From Ephemerocybe angulata (lineage: Eukaryota; Basidiomycota; Agaricomycetes; Agaricales; Psathyrellaceae): DNA of 64,000 nucleotides. Below the pieces are notes generated by a model. It had not been told where the DNA came from and searched no databases. It worked only from the letters and a program-made list of their open reading frames with translations. Shown piece by piece: positions 54,900-64,000 of the stretch; the first letter of the stretch is position 1, and each line of letters starts with the position of its first letter. A program made the translations under genes and the position numbers. The stretch lies in NCBI GenBank assembly GCA_013368325.1, contig JAACJK010000163.1:2418001-2482000 (forward strand), read 5' to 3'.

Positions 54900-56261
54900 G
54901 GTCACCGGTCATTGTAATCCTTTCCAGGGTTGTTTTCGCTCCAGCTCCTCTTTTATTCTTGGATTCTCTCTTCTTACGAACCTTAACTTCTCCTTCTGGC
55001 CTTACTCCTTTCTTCCTTTTTGTGAACCTCATGTCCTCTAATGACTCTTGGATGATTGTCACCATGTATTGTAGAAAACACGCTCGAACACTGCCTCCAT
55101 CGACGCACTGTATACATATGTACTTTAGCTGTCGATTGCGGAAGCCTCGCGTTTGCCGCGAGCTTCTGAAGGACCTAGCCTCTTTCCAGGGACCCTGTCG
55201 CTCCTACTTCCTGCCCCATTTCCCTGACCAGACCTCAAGACGTTTTGGGATCTCAATTGAATATCCGAGCATCCATAATATTACGACCCCGGGGTCGACG
55301 ATGTGTGCGGTGGATGGGTGGGGCAGCAGTATGTGAAATTTGAAAGGGTCGTTCCGACTCGTTCGGGGAGCATGAAACAGGGTGCCTTCGGGTATTGGCT
55401 ATCTTACTTGGTAACGACGCTGAAATTTCATCAGACTACGGTGGAGTAAGTATACTTTAGAGTGGTACACATTGTGGGGCGGTTTGGTATCCAATGGCAG
55501 GCAGGGGAGGCCGGAGGCGATGGTATGGCAGTCCAAGTTTTACACCGCCGAAGGATCTCTCCGTAAGCAACTCACTGAGATTGCAGCGAACCTGTGTTCG
55601 GGTTGAGCGCCCAAACCGCTTATTACAGTATGTAGGCGCTAAAACGTACCGTCTCGAGAGCGCTCGCTCGGCGAACCCTGGTCCATCCAGATTTGATGTT
55701 GCTTGCAGACGTAGTACACCAATAGTATGTCATCGTGCGGTCTCCGACTTGGTGTAAATCCCTTCTTCGTGCGAGAAAAGTGGCTGGTCAGGCATCCTTC
55801 GAAAGGGGCATCGAGACGGTGATACAAATCCAGGGTGATGCGCGCGCTAAATTTACATTTGAGCTGTCGATCTGCCGTCAACCTTTGTAAAAGGACGACA
55901 CTCAGTGTCGTTGGCGTGTGTGCAGGGTGCCGCCCTTGGGGGAATTTGACAGGCCAGGCGCTGCAGAATTTGCCTTGCTCGGTGCCCCACGACACATGCA
56001 TGCCTCCTGACAGTGACAAACGAACGTTAACATTTGTGTGCGGTGTCACAGCCTTCATACCCGCACATTGCGCGCTGGACCGCTATAGACCGAAGATAGA
56101 CTCGGACGACCATACCTGCGACATCATCCCCATACGTCCAGGCAGGTGGCGGGACCCCAATTCCGCACATATAAACCCCTGCACTTTGCAAACCTTGTCC
56201 CCAGAGTTCTCTCCCACTACATCCTACATTTCCCCTTACCAATTTCTACCCGTTCTCCGTC
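54900..56261. other. Intergenic region
   Basis: No gene can be supported. TATAAAC at 56170-56176 lies about 85 bp upstream of the next start codon. Confidence 0.45.
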
Positions 56262-56778
56262 ATGAAGTACTCGACCTTGCTCCTTGTCTTTGCTCTTGCT
56301 TTGGGCGCGTATGCTCAGGATGACGGAGGCGCTGGAGGAGACGCTGGAGGAGATGCCGGAGGAGACGCTGGAGGAGACGCCGGTGGTGACACAGGAGGTG
56401 TCGGCGGTGGTGATGACGGTGCAGGAGGTGCAGGAGGCGTAGGGGGAACCGAAGTTCCTCCTGACCCATCGTAGGCCGCATTTCGTCGAGAATCCAGCTC
56501 TGTGCTAACGCTGCGTGTAATACAGAACCACCGATACGACCTCCACGACGAGCTCGTCAACGACTAGGCCTGCGACCACCACAACCTCGTCGACCACAAG
56601 CACGACCTCGAAGGCCACAACTTCCACTACCTCGAGTGCATCGAAGTCGACGACTACTACACCGACCTCCACCGTCTCTGCCCCGGCCAACAACACCAAC
56701 GCTGCCTCTTACTTGAGCGCACACCCCGAGGGAGTACTGGCCGCCGTTGCTGCTGGAGCTCTCGCAGCTTGGTTGTAG
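56262..56778 (+). CDS. Small secreted protein with Gly-Gly-Asp-Ala repeats, probable GPI anchor
   Basis: Signal peptide MKYSTLLLVFALALGAYAQ is followed by repeats of GGDAGGDAG and related Gly/Asp units (residues about 22-60). An intron of about 55 bases (GTAGGC to TACAG, roughly 56471-56525) splits the gene. Exon 2 is Thr/Ser-rich and ends AAVAAGALAAWL, a short hydrophobic tail consistent with GPI anchoring. About 150 residues. It resembles the upstream secreted protein in general design but not in sequence. Function unknown, probably cell wall. Confidence 0.7.
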
Positions 56779-56993
56779 ATCCTGCTTCCGAGGTTCTTCT
56801 CTTGGACTAATAATGGACTTCACGGACTTCGCTACCCAATGTCACGTCTATGACCGGACTGTTTACACACTTGTTAATGACCATAAACCTATAATTATCC
56901 ATTGTGATGTCAAGACAGCGCAACGCGTTTCTTAAGAATAACGGAACCCAAAGGTATAAACAAAACTCGCACTCTCGATAATGCCGATCAACT

Positions 56994-59900
56994 TCAATCA
57001 GACGAAGGTTCGGGGCTCGCCCTGTTCGAAGCGTTTCTCGACCTCGAGCCTCCATTCCCGCGTTCATTAGCCTTCTTCGCAGCTTCCTTCTGCGCAGGGG
57101 TGATACCAAACAGCTACAAGGCACCACCAGATCAGCACGGTACTGCACATCGAGAATGGTGAACATACGTATTTGATATCTTTGACGCTCAGTTTATGCA
57201 ACTTGCCTCCGGTCCCTTCGCCCAAGGCTGCCTCGGCGAGGCCGGTCTTTACATCTTGCAGTTTGAGCATTCTGGATACATTGTGGTTAGTTAAGTAAGA
57301 AGCGGGCGTAGCATGTTGTTTCCTAGCATACCGTTCTTCGATTGTGTTCTCTACTACCAAACGCTTTACATAGACGGACTTCTCCTGGCCGATACGATGA
57401 CAACTGATAGTGCAGAATATTAGCCAAGGTCCTTTTGGACGTCCTGAGTCACTCACCGATCGTATGCTTGCGATTCCGTAGCATAATTCCAAGATAGGTC
57501 CATGCTATTCGGGGCGTTAGAACAGTAACCCCACGAGAACACATTGAAACACCTACTTAACGACACGGTTAGCTGACACGAGATTAAGACTGCAGTTATA
57601 AGAATATCAGCTCTATTTACACCTCGGAGAGACTTTTTAAGGGCCTTGCTTACCCAACACTCCCAGCTTTCGTACTGTTCAGAAAATCATCAGGGTATTT
57701 TTGAGGCTAACAAAAGAGACTCTGACACATACCTGATGAGGATGATTTTAGGGCCTGTGCGTTCTTTGAAAGCTTGAAGAGTGTGATCTCTTTGTTTTCG
57801 GTCCATCTTTCCATCGAACCGAAGACTCCGTACTCCATGTCGCGTTAGCAAGATCTCGAGCAAGTCCAACATCGAAGTCCCTAGTTACGATCTTTCATGA
57901 GCTCCACCAGAACGCAGATCTGACTGACCATCCACTTACACTGCGAATAACAGATAACCTTGTCCCCAGAGGCATCCCACTCCTTCAAGAACGTCACCAA
58001 AGCTGTCATCTTGGTGCTCGCTTCCATATCATCATCACCGCGACTCCAGGTCGCAAGCGTAGCCGCAGACGGTTCATGAACGCCCGAGCGATCGTCGTCC
58101 TCTTCGTCCGACATCGGCGTGGCTCGTGCCCGTTTGTTGTTCTTGCGCTTGGACGGCGAAATACCGAGAAACTCAACCTCCGAGTCCGAGTCGTCCGCCG
58201 CCTTCCGTTTCGCTTTACCTTTGCCCTTTCCTTTGCGAGATTTCGAGAGCAGGTCATCCATAGAGTCCTGCAATGAAGGACAATGCCAGAAATTAGGCGT
58301 GTAATCGAAGAACAAAAACCGAAGTGAAACTCACATCGTCGGAAGACATGATCGTATTCTTCCTTTTGCCGCCTTTCTTCCCGACGGGACTGGGTTTCTT
58401 GAACATGGACAAGATATCGGGCATCTCTTCGTCCGAGTCAGACAACTCTATCACCGAGCCTGAAGGCGACGGCGGAGGCAGTTTCTTCCCGCCTTTAATG
58501 TTGATAGGAGAGTACGAATTCTTCTTTCCCTGGGCCCTTCGCTTCGACCTCGCGTAGTTTGTGAGCTCTTCGTCAGTGGGCTGGAATGCTGCCGACATGA
58601 AGACTTTCTCTTCAGCCACGTCGATCATTTCATGACAGGTTGGGCCTAAGTAAAGAAGTGAGACGAGTAAAGAAGTGAGACGAGCAAAGACGCAACGAAG
58701 CTATGGGACGTACAGGGTTTGTATCCTTTAGCTTGGGCCTCCTCAAAGGCTTTCTCGGCAGCAAGGTTTCCGTCGCTGGAAAAGGACGTTAGTGAGGGAG
58801 CCACAACATTTCTGCAGTCTCTTACAAAATCCCGTTGTGCGCGATGGGGGAATTGCGTATATCGGCCACGCAATCGGCACACACTTCGTGGCCACAGCCG
58901 AGAACCTGGGCGTTGTTGTTATACGCTGTCCATGTATGTTAAATTCAAGGTTCTTCTGATAATTTGTTTCTCATACCTTCTTCGCAAACAGGACAGCCCG
59001 GAGCCTCCGCATCGTCTTCGTCCGAAAAGTCCAATATCTCTATTGCTGCAGCACGAGCAAGGAATTGCTGCTTGGTCCTCGTCAGCCACGCAATGCCCAT
59101 GTTCTTTCGTGCACGGCCAAGTTCTTTCTCGTTATTGCTTCCCATAAGCAAAGCTGGGTCATCGTAGTCTCCAGTTTGAGCCTGAGTGCGTAAAGTCAAT
59201 CATGCACCAAAAGAACGTTAGAAGATGAACCCACGAGAATAAGATTGGGGTGGCAACACATTTGTCGGAGACGTAGGATCATGACCTAGCCGGTCTTGGT
59301 CAGGGGCACGAGTCAAGGAAGATGGATATAGCCTACCAAGACTTCCGAGTAGCTGTTCGAGAGCGGTTAAAAGGGCGTCAGGGGAAGGGAACACGAGCCA
59401 CGCACTTCTTTAGCAATGTCCGTTCGCGGATGAATTTGTTCAGCCTTATCGTGGTGTTCTTCTCGATATGGTCATAAAGCTCGCGCTCCTCACGAGAGAA
59501 CTGAAGCTTGACAAGCTCAATCTCCTTTGGCGGGAGTTCCAAGATCGGCTTGCCTTCCAACATCGAGTTCTTGGTCCTCCGTAGTAACAGAGGCTTTAAG
59601 ATGACTTGTGCTCGTTGGCCTAGTGAAGGACGAATTAGTGTCAATTGTGGAGTACAGACAGAAACGAGAAACATACCGGCAAGGGGGGCATCCTCAACCT
59701 GAACTCTCGCCTAGAAGCATACTCAGTTGCAACGTTAGCTGTGGGATGTAGAGAAGTCTTACGATATGTTCATTGAAGGAAGGCCAATCGTTCCACGGCG
59801 CAAACCTTCCAAACCTCAAAAGGCCGTACAAATCCGCTCTATCACACAGAGTTAGTTCCGTCGTCATGAATTCGTCACTCTAAGTGGAAGGGGTCGCTCA

Positions 59901-61420
59901 CAGAGTATTCGTTACGGGTGTTCCTGTCAACATCCATCGATATTTCGACCTTACCAGGGCCAAGCTGACACTGGCTTTTGTCGCCCGATTGCGAATGAAC
60001 TGAGCCTCATCAGCAATGACTCGGTAGAATTTGGTCCTTGCAAGGAGGCCCCTACAAGATCATCAGAAAAACAGTCGAGAGCAAGAGTTATGCAAAGGCG
60101 TACCCGTTGTTTGCCACCCACTCAGCTTCCTCCCATGGCTCAACGTCTTTGGGGATGGTGAAATCCTGACAGAGTGTTTGATAGGACGTGATAATAACCT
60201 GAAACTCGGTGTGAGATTCTGGGCCAGGTACCAGAAACAGAAGCGCTCACATCTTTACGCCTGACTTGGGACTCTTTCTACGAATGGTTAATCTCTACGA
60301 ATTGGCCGGGCATTCGGCAAGGACATACCTTCAGCTTGTCCCGGCCGTGATGGAGGTGAACAGAGAATAGGTCGTTGCTCTTGGTGAGAATTTCGTCTTT
60401 CCACTGCAGGACGTGAGAACAAGACAGTGGGTAGAAGTCAGGATACCAACCTGTTGCATGAGGGCCGCCGGCACAACAATGAGAGTTGTCTTGTCCTCGT
60501 CTTTCTTGGTCGGCATATTCTTCGACATTAACGCGATCATTTGAACCGTTTTACCTGAGAAAGGTTGGTGAGGTGAGTTCGTTTTCGAACAAGGCGTTAC
60601 ATACCAAGACCCATATCGTCCCTAAGGAAAAATGAGCGGAGAGTCGCCAGGAATAAAAATGGTGGACTAACGCAAGGATCCCGCCCTTATATCTTTCCTC
60701 CTTCTCCATCTTAATCATCCTGTAAACAGTTATGGGATCCGTAGAATCTATCAGGGGCCCTCGCTCACCAAGCGACGCCAATTGCTTGATGTCCAAGAAG
60801 GCGGAATTCAAGGCCTGGTAGAATGTCCCGTGGGCTTCACAGAGGTAAGACCTCTATATTCCACGAAAAGAGTCTCAAGCTTACTTGGATAATTCCAGAG
60901 ATTCCATCGCAGTCTTCACGTCCAAGCCCTGACTATTGTTGTCGATTTCCTTTGAAACGAATTCGGCCAATCTGAAGGGAGGGGTAAGGCGGCACGACAT
61001 AGTTGTTCGACAAAGCGCCTACCGTTCCTCTTGTCCGGGTCCTGCAACGTCCATGGCTCTAAGCTCAGTCTCATTGTCATACCTAAGACTAAATCCTCCG
61101 GAAGCTGAGCTCTTCGCGCCTGCCCCACTTCGCAAAGAGTCGAGAAGTTGAGAGCCGCCTGCGACCTGTCGAGCGTAGGAGTCCTCGTCATAGTCAGAAT
61201 CTTCCTCATCTGGGCCCATTTTCAGTATATTGTAGAGTTAGATATGGTCCTTCGTACCCAATCGTTGTGCGTGCTGCCTTGCCCGTGCAGCAAGTAGTGC
61301 AGCTTTCGCGAACGGATTATCTTTAGAGCTCTCGCCCTGTGACTGCGGCGTTGAAGGTCCTGGTGCGGGTTGTGGAGAATTGAAGTCAAAGGTCTTGTCG
61401 AGGTCATCTAGAATACCCAT
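56994..61420 (-). CDS. SNF2-family DNA translocase with inserted RING domain (Uls1/Rad16-like)
   Basis: A nuclear ATP-driven DNA translocase, many short introns, start at 61420 (MGILDDLDKTFDF). Motif I is DDMGLGKTVQM near 60560-60680. Motif II is IADEAQFIRN, DEAQ in place of DEAH. MLTGTPVTNTLADLYGLLRF is motif III. Between the helicase lobes lies a C3HC4 RING with CPVCEEAYNN, CGHEVCADC and a last CPTC pair split by an intron. An acidic, Lys-rich linker follows (58000-58500). The second lobe has VRSLRFDGKMDRKQRD, and CHRIGQEKSVYVKRL as motif VI. RING insertion between lobes is typical of Rad5, Rad16 and Uls1 proteins; Uls1 is a SUMO-targeted ubiquitin ligase. I cannot decide which one from sequence alone. 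Confidence 0.88.
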
Positions 61421-62889
61421 GATTCGCCCTAAGCCTTTGGCGCTATGTCAAAGTTAAGGTTGAAGGTCGCGTTCCGCCAGCGCCTCCAGAACCCAAGCAC
61501 TAATTAGTCACGCGTTTGATGGCCGCATATGGCAACCAGCAAAACAGGCATCGATGTGGCTGTGTTATCTCCTCTTCTCTCCTCCACATGCTCCTGAGTC
61601 CTGTGGTACTATCGTTCACCGGAACATGCAACAAGACACCACTGAATGCAATGTCACGCTCGGGTCACTCCTCAAAAAAGGGAATTGCATCAAAATTGCA
61701 TTCTGTGGTCTGCCAAACTCATCAGCAACCGTGACAACAGCGTGACAGGAGCCCAAAACCATCTCCTCGTTCTGCACCGTTTTCCCTCGAGAAAAAGGCA
61801 AATGAAGGATTACCTGAAGCTATTAAGGTTACCTGTGAAGTCTTGAAGCCCCCGGAGCACTGGAAGATACCAAACTCGAAATTCTTGCATTCAGTGGTGT
61901 CTTGCATGTGCCGGTGAACGATAGTAAGTTCTGTCGCTGATCTCGTTTCGCTAGCAATGCTTAAATCATGTTTCTAGGACTATGTACTCAATTGAGAATA
62001 AACACCGCTTCCCAGGCGTTCAGACTGTGTGCGGGTTGCAAGGAACTTCGCGCTTCTCCGACCACTGCACGAGCGCTGTCCAGATGGATATGCTTTCGCG
62101 CCCAAAATAAAGCTTCTGTTAGCTTTCTTGCACAAGTATCTGATGAACTCTCTGGCTTCTTTGTGTCCATAATCCTATGGTTATCAGGTTTCTCAGTAAG
62201 GCATCAGTGCTCTAAGGACACCGTCTGCTTCCTCGACGTTTCCTTGACCACTCCCGCGGCCTGATGATTGCTGATTACTGATGAAGCCCGGTGGACTGTG
62301 AAATATTTTCTTTCTGACTGCAATACTCCTGCGGAACAAATGCTAATGCGCGAGGCGGCGCCTACTTGCCCGTGACTAGCCTGGTCATCCCAATTGATAG
62401 TGAGCTTTCTTTACTTACAAGGGAATCTTACTATATATCACTGATAAGATGCATAGGCCTTCTATCATTGCGGTATTCTTACTACGTGTGAGCGGAGCTC
62501 CCACTATCACCATGACGCCGAAGGGAAAGGATATGTCCGTCCAACGCCCTTTCGCGGGCCTTCATATTCACGGGCACTCTCTGGCACTCTTTTCAACCAG
62601 TGAAGGGGCCTTGCGGGACTATTCAGGACAACCAAGGTCGAGGTCTACGATCCCAGTGCGATCACGAAGTCTGCCTGACCCGAATAGCCGCACTTGAAGT
62701 TGAAATAGTCAAGCAAGGTCCCCACTTTACAAGTGGCTTCCATCATCTTGGATAGATTGATAGATCAGTTTTAGGTGCTTCCACAGCGACGGCGCCGAAG
62801 GTCCAGGAGATATCCCACGTGGCTGAGAGTACCCTTAGTCGCAGTATAAAGGACCCACGACAGATTAGAACGCCCTAAACCATACCAAG
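61421..62889. other. Intergenic region containing a MITE
   Basis: Besides the element at 61607-61926 no gene is seen. TATAAAG at 62845-62851 lies 39 bp upstream of the oxidoreductase start. Confidence 0.5.
61607..61926. mobile_element. MITE of about 320 bp with long inverted repeats
   Basis: TACTATCGTTCACCGG at the left (61607) is matched exactly by its reverse complement at the right (to 61926). The match continues inward through ACATGCA and AGACACCACTGAATGCAA with one substitution and a 3-base gap, about 40 bp in all. TA at both outer ends would fit the TA duplication of Tc1/mariner elements. No transposase is inside. Confidence 0.75.
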
Positions 62890-64000
62890 ATGCCTCTCCT
62901 TACCACCCCAGATGAGCTCGCCAACAAGACTTTCGACTACATCGTTGTCGGAGCAGGAGTGCGTTCACCTTCAGTCTGCCCTAGTCCGCTGTTCTTACCT
63001 CAGAATAGACCTCCGGCTTAGCGCTGGCGTCCAGGTTGACTGAGGACGCTGGTTCCAATGTCCTTGTCCTTGAAGCTGGAGCTGTTTACGGAGACGATCC
63101 CCTGGTCGATGTCCCTTCTCAATTCGGTGCTACCTTCGGGAACCCAAAGGTATGCTTGCCACGATTAACTTTGGTCCTCATCCACACTTACAACTTTTCT
63201 ATGTTCCGTAGTACGATTGGGGCTTCCCCGTTGTGAAGCAAGAGCACGCCAACAACATCGAGCACAACTGGCCGCGAGGCAAGGGTGTTGGTACGTGAAT
63301 GTGTAGTTTATTGTTAATCACGATGCCTAACACCGTTGTAGGCGGTAGCTCTGCCATGAACTTCTTCTGCTGGATCAAGCCACCCGCAGAGGACGTCGAC
63401 GCCTTTGAGAAGCTCGGCAACCCCGGGTGGAACTGGAATGAGTTCGAGAAGTACTCGAAGAAGTCGGAGAAGTAAGTTATCATGATTGACCAGAGGCTTC
63501 TGCCGCCCAAGAGAATTTGATCACTAAACGGCGCCTAGATTCCACCCTGCCGTCAAGGAGGTAACTGACAAGTATCCTCACACCTACGATGAGAAATTTA
63601 GGGGTACAGATGGCCCTATCAATGTAACCGACCCTATTCACGCCCATACCCTCGACAAAATCTTCATCGACACCCTAGGAAACAAGGGGATCAAGCATGT
63701 CACGGATCCCTATGGCGGCGACGTATGTATATCTCAACTAGCTTCCGTATAGCATTTTAGCTGACCCAAGATGCGATCAGGTTACTGGCACATACCTTGC
63801 CTCGAACAACGTCGATCCCAAGACTTGGAAGCGCTCGTATTCCGCAACCGGATACTGGCTTCCTCACCAAGATAGGCCCAACTTCCATGTCAGTCTCCTG
63901 GTTTTGTTCTCGGATTGTCTGCCGGACCTTACTTATACATGATCATCGATCATCAAGCTTCTTACGGGTGCCCATGTTTCTCGCGTTCTCTGGTCTGATG
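62890..64000 (+). CDS. GMC oxidoreductase, N-terminal part (runs off right edge)
   Basis: FAD-dependent alcohol or sugar oxidase/dehydrogenase family. The start MPLLTTPDELANKTFDYIVV leads to the Rossmann motif VVGAG, split by an intron, then SGLALASRLTED and VLVLEAG. The family signature region appears as GKGVGGSSAMNFFCWIKPP, with neighbouring NNIEHNWPRG. Exons alternate with short introns at about 62959-63010, 63150-63210, 63291-63341, 63472-63538, 63723-63780 and 63890 on. The catalytic His and C-terminal substrate domain are outside the window. No signal peptide is obvious, which differs from secreted aryl-alcohol oxidases. Substrate cannot be told. Confidence 0.9.

Overview
This is eukaryotic DNA from a mushroom-forming fungus (Agaricomycetes, Basidiomycota). 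The genes have many short introns (about 45-70 bases) with GT-AG borders. The window holds KDZ transposases with CxC2 cysteine clusters, a Ty1/copia element, small secreted Ser/Thr-rich proteins, a tyrosinase and a GMC oxidoreductase. Species cannot be read from the sequence.

Layout. Host sequence lies at both ends. On the left is a partial protein kinase (1-430, minus). On the right, from 46.3 to 64 kb, are adenylosuccinate lyase, a Pro/Ser-rich protein, a decayed gene, a tyrosinase, two secreted Ser/Thr-rich proteins, a SNF2/RING translocase, a small MITE and the start of a GMC oxidoreductase. Between them lies about 45 kb of nested mobile DNA.

The mobile region is the main result. It contains the same ordered set of genes twice, in opposite orientation. 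Module 1 (4.9-18.0 kb) reads A1(-) B1(+) C1(+) D1(+) E1(-) T1(+). Module 2 (43.8-21.3 kb) reads A2(+) B2(-) C2(-) D2(-) E2(+) T2(-). A is a large disordered protein with a conserved C-terminal region. B carries an RNase H1 N-terminal (viroplasmin) domain. C and D are small unknown proteins. E is a basic protein of about 235 residues. T is a KDZ transposase. In both copies the E and T start codons are exactly 122 bp apart and divergent. A and B also share a divergent promoter region in both copies.

Module 2 belongs to an element bounded by imperfect terminal inverted repeats (746-810 and 45601-45665) and a candidate 8-bp target duplication. Arrays of TGCATTA/TGCATCA heptamers lie just inside both ends. 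Module 1 is flanked by TGCACCA arrays that face each other, and it appears to sit inside the left end of element 2. A 5.9-kb copia retrotransposon with apparently identical LTRs interrupts transposase T2. About 3.5 kb of unidentified DNA has expanded one intron of A2. T1 is a complete open gene of 1102 codons. T2 is broken by the copia and also by a nonsense codon. The likely order of events is: element 2, then element 1 inside it, then copia. No function is known to me for A, C, D and E; their conserved co-occurrence suggests they are part of the transposition machinery or its regulation.
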